A stretch of 64,000 nucleotides of DNA, from positions 930,001 to 994,000 of the forward strand of contig NZ_JAJNDB010000001.1 in the NCBI RefSeq assembly GCF_021026375.1, written 5' to 3'. Made by a program: the position numbers and the translations under genes. The stretch comes from Actinomycetospora endophytica. GTDB taxonomy: Bacteria > Actinomycetota > Actinomycetes > Mycobacteriales > Pseudonocardiaceae. The notes under the pieces were generated by a model. The model was not told the DNA's origin. It ran no database searches and was given only the letters and a program-made list of their open reading frames with translations. Shown here piece after piece: positions 42,625 to 50,344 of this stretch; the stretch's first letter is position 1; every line of letters starts with the position of its first letter.

Positions 42625-43802
42625 CGGGCCGGGACGCGGTCCCACCAGCGCATCAGGGCCTGGTGCAGCGGCCGCTCGACGAGCCGCGTCAGGAGCCACC
42701 CGGCGAACACACCGGTCAGGATCATGACCACGGTCTGGAGCGTCGGCCCGACGCCGAGCTCCTGCACCCGGCGCATGACGACGTAGCCGATCGTCTGGTG
42801 GGTGAGGAACACCCCGTAGGAGATGCCGGCCAGCCAGGTGATCGCGCGGCGCCCGACGGCCGGGATCCAGCGGTCCCAGTCGGGCCCGACCGCGGCCGCC
42901 GTCATCGCGACCAGCCCGAGGGCGATCCCCACGACGGCGTCCCAGTCGGTGCCCCACCCGGCGACCGGGTCGAGCATCGAGGACTGCAGGGCGTGCTCGG
43001 CGACGGCGACGACCTCGATCGCCACGAAGTGCCACAGCCGCAGCCGCCCCGTGGACACCATCCACACCGCGATGCCCGCGACGAAGAGGTGCCAGCGGAA
43101 CACCCCGAGCCCGTTCGCGAACAGCGCGTACACCGCGCCGCCCCCGCCGGTCGCGAGGAAGTGCCACTGCAGGGCGGGGATGATCAGGGCGGCCCACATG
43201 ACGACGCGGAGCGCCACGCCGCGTCCCAGCGGCCCGCGCCACATCACCGCGGCCAGGCAGAAGGCCATCAGCTGCAGCGGGATCGTCCAGTAGGAGCCGT
43301 CGACGAAGCCCCAGCTCGCGTCCCAGTGCCAGAGCATCAGCAGGTTCGCGACGAGGTCCTTCTTGCCCGGGTAGTACCAGCCGTCCGGGGCGAGGTAGCG
43401 CAGGAACAGCCAGGCGTTGACGGTGGCCACGAAGAACGCCGGCATCAGCCGGGCGAGCTTTCCCCACCACCACCGGGCGGTCCCGCCGCGACGCGCGCCG
43501 CCACGGCGCACGGTGGCGGCGACGAAGTAGGCGGAGAGCACCAGCAGCAGGCTCGCGCCGACCTGGTGCGGGAACACGAAGTTCTTCGGGAGGATGTCGT
43601 GGTAGACGAGCGGCCCGATGAACGTCGAGTGGTACAGGATCACCAGCAGCACGAACGCGACGCGCAGCACGTCCCAGGACAGCTTGCGTCCGGACCCGCC
43701 GGGGGTCCGTGCTGTGGGGCCTGGAGCGGGACCGGCCGCGGCACCGTCCGGAACCAGGACGGGCGCGACCGCCGGCTCGGCACGATCCGCGATGTCGGTC
43801 AC
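42492..43802 (-). CDS. Acyltransferase-3 family membrane protein
   Basis: 436 residues from GTG 43802 (a TTG further upstream is possible). About ten membrane helices in the OafA/YrhL pattern: SWDVLRVAFVLLVILYHS, the YYPGKKDLVANLLMLWHWD loop, SYWTIPLQLMAFCLAA, WLAGISYGVFLTHQTIGYVV and VERPLHQALMRWWD at the end. It lacks a SGNH domain. Such proteins O-acylate cell-surface glycans, lipids or secondary metabolites. The ~40-residue Thr/Ser/Val tail is encoded opposite the tail of the sucrase-like gene. Confidence 0.85.
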   Translation of the reverse strand: MTDIADRAEPAVAPVLVPDGAAAGPAPGPTARTPGGSGRKLSWDVLRVAFVLLVILYHSTFIGPLVYHDILPKNFVFPHQVGASLLLVLSAYFVAATVRRGGARRGGTARWWWGKLARLMPAFFVATVNAWLFLRYLAPDGWYYPGKKDLVANLLMLWHWDASWGFVDGSYWTIPLQLMAFCLAAVMWRGPLGRGVALRVVMWAALIIPALQWHFLATGGGGAVYALFANGLGVFRWHLFVAGIAVWMVSTGRLRLWHFVAIEVVAVAEHALQSSMLDPVAGWGTDWDAVVGIALGLVAMTAAAVGPDWDRWIPAVGRRAITWLAGISYGVFLTHQTIGYVVMRRVQELGVGPTLQTVVMILTGVFAGWLLTRLVERPLHQALMRWWDRVPARYGRVEAAPLATVPIASPVTVTTPMSASSGVTRPIPSSSRVTRS

Positions 43803-43838
43803 CGAGGCGGACGTTATCAACGCCCCGCGACGGTCAGC

Positions 43839-44147
43839 TCACGAGGCGTCGCGCTCCGCGCTCGACGGACGTTCCTTCTCAGCGGCCGGTCCAGTGGTAC
43901 CGCTCGACCGTTCGGAGGTCGGACCGTTGATCGCCGACGTCGAACCGGAGTCGCCGTTCGCCGGGGCGCCTTCACCCGGAGATGACGTCCGGCCGCGGTC
44001 GTCGTCCTGCATGCCACGGGTCTCGGCCTTGAGGATGCGCATCGACTGCCCCAGCCCGCGGGCCATGTCGGGCAGTTTCCGCGATCCGAACAGCAACAGC
44101 ACCACGACGATCACGATCGCCCAGTGCACCGGGCTCAGCGATCCCAT
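43839..44147 (-). CDS. tatA: TatA, twin-arginine translocase subunit
   Basis: 102 residues from ATG 44147 (GAGGTG 6 bases upstream). Short N-terminus, one membrane helix ([20 protein letters not shown]) and amphipathic helix [19 protein letters not shown], then an acidic, disordered Ser/Gly/Glu tail. This is the TatA/E pattern (LFG, then KLP). No tatC is nearby; in actinobacteria tatA can be separate from tatC. It supports the Tat-signalled proteins in the window. The 173-bp gap to the next, divergent gene has its promoter. Confidence 0.9.
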   Translation of the reverse strand: MGSLSPVHWAIVIVVVLLLFGSRKLPDMARGLGQSMRILKAETRGMQDDDRGRTSSPGEGAPANGDSGSTSAINGPTSERSSGTTGPAAEKERPSSAERDAS

Positions 44148-44362
44148 CGCGCACACCTCATTTTTCCGGGCCTCGGACAGGGGCGGCACAGCACCGCCGG
44201 GGGCCGAGGGTAGCGGCGAGTGGGTGAGCGCGCGGCAAAGAACCGGTGACGGGCCCGGGTTCCGCCGGATGTGTCGCTCGAGTGAGGTTTGGGTGTAGGC
44301 ATCAGTGGGCGACGTAGGGCCTGCACCGTCACCGCGTCCTCGCGCATCGAAAGGACTTCGCC

Positions 44363-44638
44363 ATGATCTTGAGCATCCTCGGGTGGATCGTCTTCGGTCT
44401 CATCGTCGGCTTCATCGCCCGCGCGCTCGTCCCCGGCAAGGACAACATCGGCATCATCGCCACCATCATTCTGGGTGTCCTCGGCTCCGTCGTGGGTGGC
44501 GTGCTCGGCTCGCTGCTCTTCTCGCCGCACCAGCTCTCGTACAAGAGCCCGGTCGGCTGGATCGGGTCGATCATCGTCGCGATCATCCTGCTCGTCGTCT
44601 ACAACAAGGTCACCGGACGCAAGCGCGCCCGCCCCTGA
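44363..44638 (+). CDS. GlsB/YeaQ/YmgE-type stress membrane protein
   Basis: 91 residues with three membrane helices: [40 protein letters not shown] and [20 protein letters not shown], and a basic end. It is the transglycosylase-associated (YeaQ/YmgE) family, typically induced by acid, osmotic or oxidative stress. An OsmC-like gene follows 27 bases later on the same strand, so the pair is likely a stress-response unit. Confidence 0.9.
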   Translation: MILSILGWIVFGLIVGFIARALVPGKDNIGIIATIILGVLGSVVGGVLGSLLFSPHQLSYKSPVGWIGSIIVAIILLVVYNKVTGRKRARP

Positions 44639-44665
44639 TCTGCACCGACCCATCTGGAGGCGACG

Positions 44666-45103
44666 ATGCCGAGCCGTGACGCGACCACCCACTGGGAAGG
44701 CGGGCTGCAGGACGGCACCGGACACGTCACGTTGGACTCGTCCAACGCGGGACAGTTCGACGTGTCGTTCCCGACCCGCGCCGAGGAGCCGAATGGCCAG
44801 ACCAGCCCCGAGGAGCTGATCGCCGCCGCGCACTCGTCGTGCCTGGCGATGAACCTGTCCGGGGTGCTGGGCGGCGAGAACCTCACCGCCCGCTCGATCG
44901 ACGTGAGCGCCGACGTCACGCTCTCGCCCGCCAAGGGCGGCGGCTTCGAGATCAGCGGGATCGCGATCACGCTGCGCGCCGCCGTCGACGGTCTCGACGA
45001 GGCGAAGTTCAAGGAGCTCGCGAAGACCGCCGAGCAGACCTGCCCGGTCTCCAAGGCGCTCGCCGGCACCACGATCACCCTGGACGCCGCGCTCGACTCC
45101 TGA
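44666..45103 (+). CDS. osmC: OsmC-family peroxiredoxin
   Basis: 145 residues with gaggcg before the ATG. Organic hydroperoxide reductase fold: TTHWEGGLQDGTGHV at the start, the peroxidatic Cys in SPEELIAAAHSSCLAMNL, and the resolving Cys in AEQTCPVSKALAG. Detoxifies organic peroxides in the cytoplasm; reduced through lipoyl or thiol partners. Follows the GlsB-type membrane protein. A strong hairpin ends the unit. Confidence 0.92.
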   Translation: MPSRDATTHWEGGLQDGTGHVTLDSSNAGQFDVSFPTRAEEPNGQTSPEELIAAAHSSCLAMNLSGVLGGENLTARSIDVSADVTLSPAKGGGFEISGIAITLRAAVDGLDEAKFKELAKTAEQTCPVSKALAGTTITLDAALDS

Positions 45104-45127
45104 GCGCGGGAGTCCCCGCGACCTGAA

Positions 45128-45170
45128 CGAACGGCACCTCCGCCTCCTGACGTGGCGGAGGTGCCGTTCG
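45128..45170 (+). terminator. 17-bp perfect hairpin after osmC
   Basis: CGAACGGCACCTCCGCC (45128-45144), 9-base loop, exact complement 45154-45170. Begins 25 bases after the stop. No U-tract. Confidence 0.75.
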
Positions 45171-45314
45171 TGTGTCCGGGCCCTTCCGACGATCGGGTGG
45201 TGACGGCACCGCGGCGCCTCCCTCGGTGGTGGTCAGGCGTCCTGCCCATCGGGGTCCCAGCCCGCACCCAGGTGCGGGTCCCAGCCTGAGTGGGACCGAC
45301 GGGAGGAGAGCCAC

Positions 45315-46154
45315 GTGGGGCTGATGTGGGTGGTGCTGGCGGCGCTGCTGTTCGGCGCGGGTTCGGTGGCCCAGGCCGCGGCGGTGACGGCGCTCGACGA
45401 CGGGGCCTCGCTGCCCTGGACGAGGCTGCTGCGCCACCCGTGGTTCGTGGCGGGCACGGTCGCCGAGGGCGCCGGGGCGCTCTGCCACGTCGCCGCCCTG
45501 CAGTCGGTGTCGATGGCCGTCGCGCAGTGCGCGGTGAGCGCGAGCCTCGCGGTGACCGCCGTCGTCGCCCGCGTCTGGTTCGGCAGCCGGCTCGGGGCCC
45601 GTCGGATCGCGGCCGTCGGCGTGCTGTCGGTGGCCCTCGTCGGCCTCGCGGCCGTGGCCGGCCGGACGGGCACGGCGACCGACACGGTGGCGCTGGAGAT
45701 CAGCCTCGCCGTCGCGGCAGCGGCCATCGGGTTCGTCGGGCTCGCCGGGGCGGTCGCGCGGCGGGGCGTGGTGCTCGCCGTGTGCTCCGGCCTCGGCTTC
45801 GCCGCCTGCTCCATCGCCGTCAAGCTCGTCGACCTCTCCCACCCGCTCGCCGCGCTCACCTCGGCGCCCACGCTCATCGCGGCCGTCACCGGCGCCCTGG
45901 GCTGCCTGTGGTGGACGCTCGCGCTGCGCCACGCCGCGGTGACGACCGCGACCGCCGTGGTCGTCGTCGCCGAGGTCGTCCCGCCCTCGCTGCTCGCGCC
46001 GCTGCTGGGCGACAGCGTCTCCTCGTGGTTCGGCGTGGTCGCCCCGCTCACGCTCGCGCTGGCCGCGGCGGCCTGCGTCGTCCTCGCCCGGACCGGGCAC
46101 GCCCCGGTCCCCGCGCGGGTCGAGCAGGAGCCGCGGGTGCCGGTCGCGGCGTAA
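45315..46154 (+). CDS. DMT-superfamily membrane protein (EamA-like)
   Basis: 279 residues from GTG 45315 with gggaggaga 5 bases upstream. About nine or ten hydrophobic helices in two halves, Ala/Val-rich; the first half has VVLAALLFGAGSVAQAAAV and the second FVGLAGAVARRGVVLAVCSG. Resembles drug/metabolite transporter-superfamily proteins of the kind often listed as DMT family; substrate unknown. Short disordered C-terminus. The 211-base gap upstream (45104-45314) holds only the hairpin and a promoter region. Confidence 0.75.
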   Translation: MGLMWVVLAALLFGAGSVAQAAAVTALDDGASLPWTRLLRHPWFVAGTVAEGAGALCHVAALQSVSMAVAQCAVSASLAVTAVVARVWFGSRLGARRIAAVGVLSVALVGLAAVAGRTGTATDTVALEISLAVAAAAIGFVGLAGAVARRGVVLAVCSGLGFAACSIAVKLVDLSHPLAALTSAPTLIAAVTGALGCLWWTLALRHAAVTTATAVVVVAEVVPPSLLAPLLGDSVSSWFGVVAPLTLALAAAACVVLARTGHAPVPARVEQEPRVPVAA

Positions 46155-46185
46155 CCTCGAGGTGTCCGACCTGGAGGAGGACGAC

Positions 46186-46365
46186 ATGGCCGGCATCGTC
46201 GGGAAGCGCACCGTCGTCGAGCCGGGCGAGCCGGCGGGAGACCTCGCCGAGCGGCTGGGGCTGCTCCGCCCCGAACAGCGGCGGGCGTTCCGCGCGACGC
46301 TCGAGCGGGTCCGCGACGCCGAGCTGCGCGCCGAGTACGAGAGCGACGGCATCCGGCTGCGGTGA
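46186..46365 (+). CDS. Small charged helical protein
   Basis: 59 residues from ATG 46186, with ggaggagg 5 bases upstream; a GTG at 46162 lies within the 5' flank and is unlikely. Charged and helical: GDLAERLGLLRPEQRRAFRA, TLERVRDAELRAEYESDGIR. No domain recognised; no membrane segment. It lies between the DMT-like gene and the predicted protease, 33 bases before the latter. Might be an accessory or regulator of either. Confidence 0.6.
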   Translation: MAGIVGKRTVVEPGEPAGDLAERLGLLRPEQRRAFRATLERVRDAELRAEYESDGIRLR

Positions 46366-46398
46366 TCACCGTCGGGGGTCCGTGATAGTGCTTCACGG

Positions 46399-47853
46399 GT
46401 GACCGACTGGCCGTTCCTCGCGTGGTCCCCGGACGACGCGGCGGCGGCGGTCTACGACGTCACCGTCGACGGGGCGTGGGAGCAGCTCGTCGACTTCTAC
46501 GCCGGCGGCTCCCCGTGCGCGCCGCTGGAACGGATCGTCGCCCTGGCCCGAGAGCACGGCGTGCGGTCCCTGGTCGTCGAGCAGCGCCACCTCGACCCGG
46601 ACTGGCGCAGCGAGCACGCCGCGTTCCACGGCCGGCTCTTCCGCCGGCACCCGACGGTGACCCACCGCTGGCACCTGTTCACCGACGACGTCGACCCGGA
46701 GGACCTCACCCGGCTCGACCCGGTCGCCTACCGCGGCTACGCGGTGATGCGCCCGCTGCCGGCGACGCCGGTCGGGCGCACGATGATCACCCCGCCGCCC
46801 GGGCTCGACGGCGGGGTCCGCTGCGAGGCCACCGAGCGGGTCTCCCTGTTCGGGACGCCGCTGACGGTCCGCGCGATGCCGTTCCTGTCGCAGGACGCCG
46901 AGTACCTGCGCTGTGCCCACGCGACGCTCTGGATGGTGCTGCGCCACGCCCACCTCGCGCACGGGATCCCGCGCCGGCTCACCGCCGCGGTGCACGACGC
47001 GGCGCTGGGCGGGGTGATCGTCGGGCGCCAGGTGCCCAGCGAGGGACTGTCGGTGCAGCAGATGATGGCGGGCGCGACGCGGCTCGGGCTCTCCCCCGGG
47101 CTCGTGCACCTCCCGCAGACCCGGGCCGAGGACGGCGACGCCGGGATGCTGACACTGCACGGCATCCTCTCCCGCTACGTGAACAGCCAGGCGCCGCCGA
47201 TCGTGATCTCGCGGGCGCACGCGTGGGTCGTGGTCGGGTACCGGCGGGTCTCGCCGGAGTCCGGTGCCGGGGTGCGGCTGTGGCGGCACGACGACGCGCG
47301 CGGCCCCTATCTCGAGGTCGCCGACCCGTTCGACGAGCTCGACGAGGCGCACCGCCCCTGGCAGGCCGCGATCCTGCCGCTGCTGCCCGACGTCTACGTC
47401 ACCGCGGAGCGGGCCGAGGCCGCCGGCGAGCACTGGTTCGGCGGCTACCTGGGGCAGGCCGACCCCGACGAGCCGATCGCCCGGGCGGGCGCCGCCGGGG
47501 CGCTGACGTGGCGGACCTACGTGACCCGAGCCGACGAGTGGCTCGAACGGCTCCACGGCCGCGGCGTCGACCCGGAGCTCGCGCAGCTCTACCGGCTGAC
47601 CCCGATGCCCGAGTACGTGTGGGTCGTCGAGGCGGTGGACCGGGCGGCGCGGGCCGCGGGCACACCCGACGTCGTGGGCGAGGCGATCCTCGACTCCACC
47701 GCGTCCACCCACCACGAGCCGCTGCTCTCCGGGCTGATCGCGCTGCACGGGGGGCGGCTCGCCCACCGCGTCGGGCCCGACCACGGCGAGCGGCGCGAGA
47801 TCCATCTCGCCGAGCCGGGCCACTACCGAACGGGGCGCCGCGGCCGGGCCTAG
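46399..47853 (+). CDS. Uncharacterised protein with predicted papain/C39-like cysteine protease core
   Basis: 484 residues, cytoplasmic by sequence. I do not recognise the family, but the middle shows a papain-like layout: Gln165 in AMPFLSQDAEYLRCAHATLW with Cys172, then His274 in IVISRAHAWVVVGYRRV, then Asp309 in YLEVADPFDELD. Order, spacing and the Trp after the Cys resemble C39-like or transglutaminase-like enzymes. The first 160 residues (with YRGYAVMRPL and VSLFGTPLTV) and last 160 residues are unassigned. It converges directly on a trypco2 gene (stop codons adjacent). Action as a protease or transferase in a defence or regulatory setting is a hypothesis. Confidence 0.7.
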   Translation: MTDWPFLAWSPDDAAAAVYDVTVDGAWEQLVDFYAGGSPCAPLERIVALAREHGVRSLVVEQRHLDPDWRSEHAAFHGRLFRRHPTVTHRWHLFTDDVDPEDLTRLDPVAYRGYAVMRPLPATPVGRTMITPPPGLDGGVRCEATERVSLFGTPLTVRAMPFLSQDAEYLRCAHATLWMVLRHAHLAHGIPRRLTAAVHDAALGGVIVGRQVPSEGLSVQQMMAGATRLGLSPGLVHLPQTRAEDGDAGMLTLHGILSRYVNSQAPPIVISRAHAWVVVGYRRVSPESGAGVRLWRHDDARGPYLEVADPFDELDEAHRPWQAAILPLLPDVYVTAERAEAAGEHWFGGYLGQADPDEPIARAGAAGALTWRTYVTRADEWLERLHGRGVDPELAQLYRLTPMPEYVWVVEAVDRAARAAGTPDVVGEAILDSTASTHHEPLLSGLIALHGGRLAHRVGPDHGERREIHLAEPGHYRTGRRGRA

Positions 47854-48249
47854 TCAGCCCTCGGGATTGTCCGCGACCGCGCGCGGGATGACGCCGCGCG
47901 AGATGTCGGACCCCGCCACCGGCCCACCCGCCGTCGTCGGGCCGTTCTGCCCCGGAGCCGGCGCCAGCGGGCCGAGCGTGAGCGTGACCCGGTTGGTGGT
48001 CTTGCGGGCGCGGCTCCCGCCACCCGAGGCCGAGCCGGACAGCACGAACCACTTGGCGCCGACCTGGCCCTTCGCGTCGACGTGGCGGCTCACCTCGACC
48101 GAGAGCTCGATCTTGACCTCGCGCACCCCGAGCCCGGTGTTCTCGCCGTCGCTCGCGTGCTGGGCCTCGAGCAGGTCGTGCCGCAGCGCGGCGAGCACCT
48201 CGTCGAGTCCGAGCCCCGGCTGGTCGTCGTCGTCCCCCGTGTCCGCCAT
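47854..48249 (-). CDS. Trypco2-family protein
   Basis: 131 residues. Start GLGLDEVLAALRHDLLEAQH, then VREVKIELSVEVSRHVDAKG, AKWFVLSGSASGGG and KTTNRVTLTLGPLAP: the short alpha-beta pattern of the trypsin-co-occurring domain 2 (trypco2), a small domain seen next to or fused with proteases and other effectors in predicted conflict systems. The Gly/Pro/Asn-rich tail is disordered. Its stop is base-adjacent to that of the predicted protease on the other strand. Role unknown; the neighbour makes a protease-linked function possible. Confidence 0.78.
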   Translation of the reverse strand: MADTGDDDDQPGLGLDEVLAALRHDLLEAQHASDGENTGLGVREVKIELSVEVSRHVDAKGQVGAKWFVLSGSASGGGSRARKTTNRVTLTLGPLAPAPGQNGPTTAGGPVAGSDISRGVIPRAVADNPEG

Positions 48250-48285
48250 GCGCGCACGCTAACCGGGCCCACCGACGACGTGGAG

Positions 48286-48306
48286 CTGCTGACGTCGAGT
48301 GTCAGC
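48286..48306. repeat. Partial copy of TCAGCGATG-family palindrome
   Basis: GCTGAC-GTCGAGT-GTCAGC: 6-base arms and the same 7-base spacer (one change) that joins the two copies at 6945-6997. It overlaps the stop codon of the pentapeptide-repeat gene. Confidence 0.6.
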
Positions 48307-49102
48307 CCCACGCCGACGGACGACGCACCCGCTCGGGCAACGTCGTCGTCGCGTCCCCCCGCGCGGCGGCCACCTGCGGGCCGGTGAGGAACAGCGTCCG
48401 ATCGAGCCCGGTACCCCGCAGATCCGCGCCGCGCAGGTCCGCCCCGAGCAGCTCGGCCCGCCCGAGGTCGACCCCGCGCAGGTCGGCGCCCATGAGCAGC
48501 GCGCCGCGCAGCGTCGTCCCGGCCAGCGCCCGCTTCGACGCCCGCCCGCTGCGCAGATCCCGCCCGACGAGGTCCGCCCGCGCATGACCCGGACCCGACG
48601 ACCCGCGCACCGCCTCGCTCACCCGCGCGAGCAGCTCGCCGACCTCGCCGCGCACCGCCCCGACCTCGACACCGTCCAGTGAGCCCTCCGCCAGCCCGGC
48701 CACCCGGGACGCCGCGGCCGCCACCTCGTCGCGCAGCCCGGCCGGCGCCTGCGCGACCAGCGGTTCCGTCAGGTACCAGAGGATCTCGTGCAACGGGCGA
48801 AGCACGGCGAACGCGTCGAACGCCTCCCGCGCCGGGCCGGGACCGTCGCGCCAGTCCGCGGTGACCCGCTGCCCGGCCCCGAAGCAGTCGAACGCCACGC
48901 AGCCCGGGAAGCCGCGGTCGGTCAGCTCGGCGTGGATCGTGCAGGGCGCGTCGGACCGCCCGGGCGCGGAGACCAGCAGGTTCGGGCACGGTGTCTCGGC
49001 CGGCTTGTCGAGCGCGAAGTCGGCCGAGCGCGCGAACGCGGGCGCGACGCAGCACAGCCCGGAGCAGCGCCCGCAGTCGGCCTCGAGCTCCAGCGATTCC
49101 AT
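48302..49102 (-). CDS. Pentapeptide-repeat protein with N-terminal Cys-cluster domain
   Basis: 266 residues from ATG 49102. N-terminus: CGRCSGLCC (C-x2-C-x3-CC) and further cysteines around 40, 55, 70 and 75 (GFPGCVAFDCFGAGQ), a pattern of YkgJ-type zinc/iron-chelating domains. The C-terminus has several pentapeptide repeats (LVGRDLRSGRASKRALAGTT, LRGALLMGADLRGVDLGRAE, LLGADLRGADLRG), a right-handed beta-helix. The combination is unusual; such proteins are called pentapeptide-repeat proteins. It is the downstream gene of a MerR-led unit, so metal handling is a sensible guess. A 2H phosphoesterase precedes it by 11 bases. Confidence 0.8.
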   Translation of the reverse strand: MESLELEADCGRCSGLCCVAPAFARSADFALDKPAETPCPNLLVSAPGRSDAPCTIHAELTDRGFPGCVAFDCFGAGQRVTADWRDGPGPAREAFDAFAVLRPLHEILWYLTEPLVAQAPAGLRDEVAAAASRVAGLAEGSLDGVEVGAVRGEVGELLARVSEAVRGSSGPGHARADLVGRDLRSGRASKRALAGTTLRGALLMGADLRGVDLGRAELLGADLRGADLRGTGLDRTLFLTGPQVAAARGDATTTLPERVRRPSAWG

Positions 49103-49113
49103 CACGTCCGACG

Positions 49114-49680
49114 CTAGGCGATCCCCGCGAGCGGCAGCTCCGCCACCACCCGCCACGAGTCCGGCGCCCGGGCCCCGGCCAGCAGGTGCAGCCGGTCCAC
49201 GGCCGCCTCCACCGGCAACGACGGCCGCAGCTCCGCCTCCGCCGCCCGCAGGGCCTCGAGCGAGGCGTGGCTGCCGTAACCGACCGTCAGGTGCGGGTGC
49301 GGCTCGTGCTCGCCGCCGTAGGGGACCTGCTCGGGGAACGACCGCCACACGCGGCGGGTCAGCTCCGCGAACGGGTCGGCGGGGGTCGGGGCGAGCCACA
49401 GGAGGTCCTCGCCGAACCACCCGGTCCCGGTGAACCGGCACGCGAACGGCGCCACCGGCGACACCGCCGCCCGCAGGGTGGCCACGGTCGTCGTCGTGAC
49501 CTCCGCCGGAGGCACGAAGGGATAGAGCACCGTGACGTGGGCCGGCACGCCGGCCGCCGTCGTGGGGTCGAGTGCACGACGGTGCTTCCCGACGGCGGGT
49601 TCGGCCGCCGGTATCAGGGCGAGCACCGCGGTCTCGGTCGCCGACGGGTCGATCACCGCACCATCGTCGTCGAGGAGCAC
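49114..49680 (-). CDS. 2'-5' RNA ligase-like 2H phosphoesterase
   Basis: 188 residues from GTG 49680 (a later GTG at 49656 also fits). Two HxTx motifs, HVTVLYPF and HPHLTVGYG, spaced as in the 2H phosphoesterase superfamily (LigT-like). Family members cleave or join 2',3'-cyclic or 2'-5' phosphodiesters in RNA or nucleotides. Cytoplasmic. It lies between the Cys-rich microprotein and the pentapeptide-repeat gene in the same orientation. A role in metal response is not obvious, so it may be a passenger. Confidence 0.88.
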   Translation of the reverse strand: MLLDDDGAVIDPSATETAVLALIPAAEPAVGKHRRALDPTTAAGVPAHVTVLYPFVPPAEVTTTTVATLRAAVSPVAPFACRFTGTGWFGEDLLWLAPTPADPFAELTRRVWRSFPEQVPYGGEHEPHPHLTVGYGSHASLEALRAAEAELRPSLPVEAAVDRLHLLAGARAPDSWRVVAELPLAGIA

Positions 49681-49721
49681 GTCCCGCGTCCCGGGGCCCT
49701 CGGGACACGGTTCGACCGACC

Positions 49722-49793
49722 TCAGCAGCAGCCGCAGGCGCTGCAGTCACAGGTCGGGTCCCCGCAGCAGGGACAGGCCGTCAGATCGAGCAT
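49722..49793 (-). CDS. Cys-rich 23-residue microprotein (metallothionein-like)
   Basis: 23 residues beginning MLDLTA; cysteines at 7, 9, 10, 15, 17, 20, 22 and 23 (motifs CPCC, CDC, CGCC), i.e. 8 of 23. The ATG at 49793 has GGGGGGAGG about 8 bases upstream, one of the best ribosome sites in the window, lying inside the last codons of the merR gene; the two genes overlap by 13 bases. That ribosome site, the overlap and the dense CxC/CC motifs argue for real translation and for binding soft metals such as Cu, Zn, Cd or Hg. No other function can be seen. It would be cotranscribed with the merR gene and controlled by it. Confidence 0.7.
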   Translation of the reverse strand: MLDLTACPCCGDPTCDCSACGCC

Positions 49794-50227
49794 GCGTCAC
49801 ACCTCCCCCCGGTCACTCGGTGGTCGGGCGGGCACCAGGTGCCGGGGGACGGGTCCGGGCACGTCGCGCTCGGCAACTGGTCGGCCATGGCCACGAGGTC
49901 GGCACGCAGCCGCGTGAGCCGCGCCAGCTCGGTGTCGATCTCGGCGATGCGCCCGCGCAGCAGGGGCGCCGCCGGCTCACACGGGCACGCTCCGGTGTCG
50001 CGGACGGCGAGGAGGTCGGCGATGTCGGCCAGCCGGAGGCCGAGCCGCTGGGCGCCGCGGATGAAGCGCAACCGGTCGAGGGCGGGCTCGCCGTAGCGGC
50101 GGTGCTCGCCGGTGGTGCGCTCGGGCGTCGGCATCAGCCCGACGCGCTCGTAGTAGCGCACGGTGTCGGGCCGCAACCCGGCCTCGCGTGCGAGCCCGGA
50201 GATCGTCAGCGTCGCGCTCTCGCCCAT
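49781..50227 (-). CDS. MerR-family heavy-metal-type regulator
   Basis: 148 residues from ATG 50227. MerR winged helix (LTISGLAREAGLRPDTVRYY, RVGLMPTPERTTGEHRRYG), then a coiled helix with CPCE (DTGACPCEPAAPLL, RIAEIDTELARLTRLRADLV) in the position of the metal ligands of CueR/ZntR/CadR-type proteins. The C-terminal tail carries further cysteines (TCPDPSPGTWCPPDH and GRCDACSI), giving six or more thiol ligands. It sits on a MerR-type promoter (see 50235-50266). A metal or thiol-reactive inducer is expected; which one cannot be told from sequence. Confidence 0.9.
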   Translation of the reverse strand: MGESATLTISGLAREAGLRPDTVRYYERVGLMPTPERTTGEHRRYGEPALDRLRFIRGAQRLGLRLADIADLLAVRDTGACPCEPAAPLLRGRIAEIDTELARLTRLRADLVAMADQLPSATCPDPSPGTWCPPDHRVTGGRCDACSI

Positions 50228-50234
50228 GACGCCG

Positions 50235-50266
50235 ACGTTAGGACCTGGAGTCGGGTCCAGGGTCAA
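50235..50266 (-). promoter_or_regulatory. MerR-type autoregulated promoter
   Basis: Reading leftward: -35 TTGACC (50261-50266), a perfect dyad CCTGGA-N6-TCCAGG (50244-50261), and -10 TAACGT (50235-50240), separated by 20 bases. Extended spacers with a central dyad are the hallmark of MerR-activated promoters. It starts the merR/microprotein unit. Confidence 0.75.
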
Positions 50267-50288
50267 GTCAGCGATGGCCATCGCTGAC
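50267..50288. repeat. 22-bp perfect palindrome of the TCAGCGATG family
   Basis: GTCAGCGATGG / CCATCGCTGAC, followed by ATCGGACGTCAG. It abuts the -35 box of the merR promoter and is the best-conserved copy. Confidence 0.8.
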
Positions 50289-50344
50289 ATCGGACGTCAG
50301 AACGGCGCCACCCACCCGTCGAGGATGGGCGGACGCCGTCGTGG

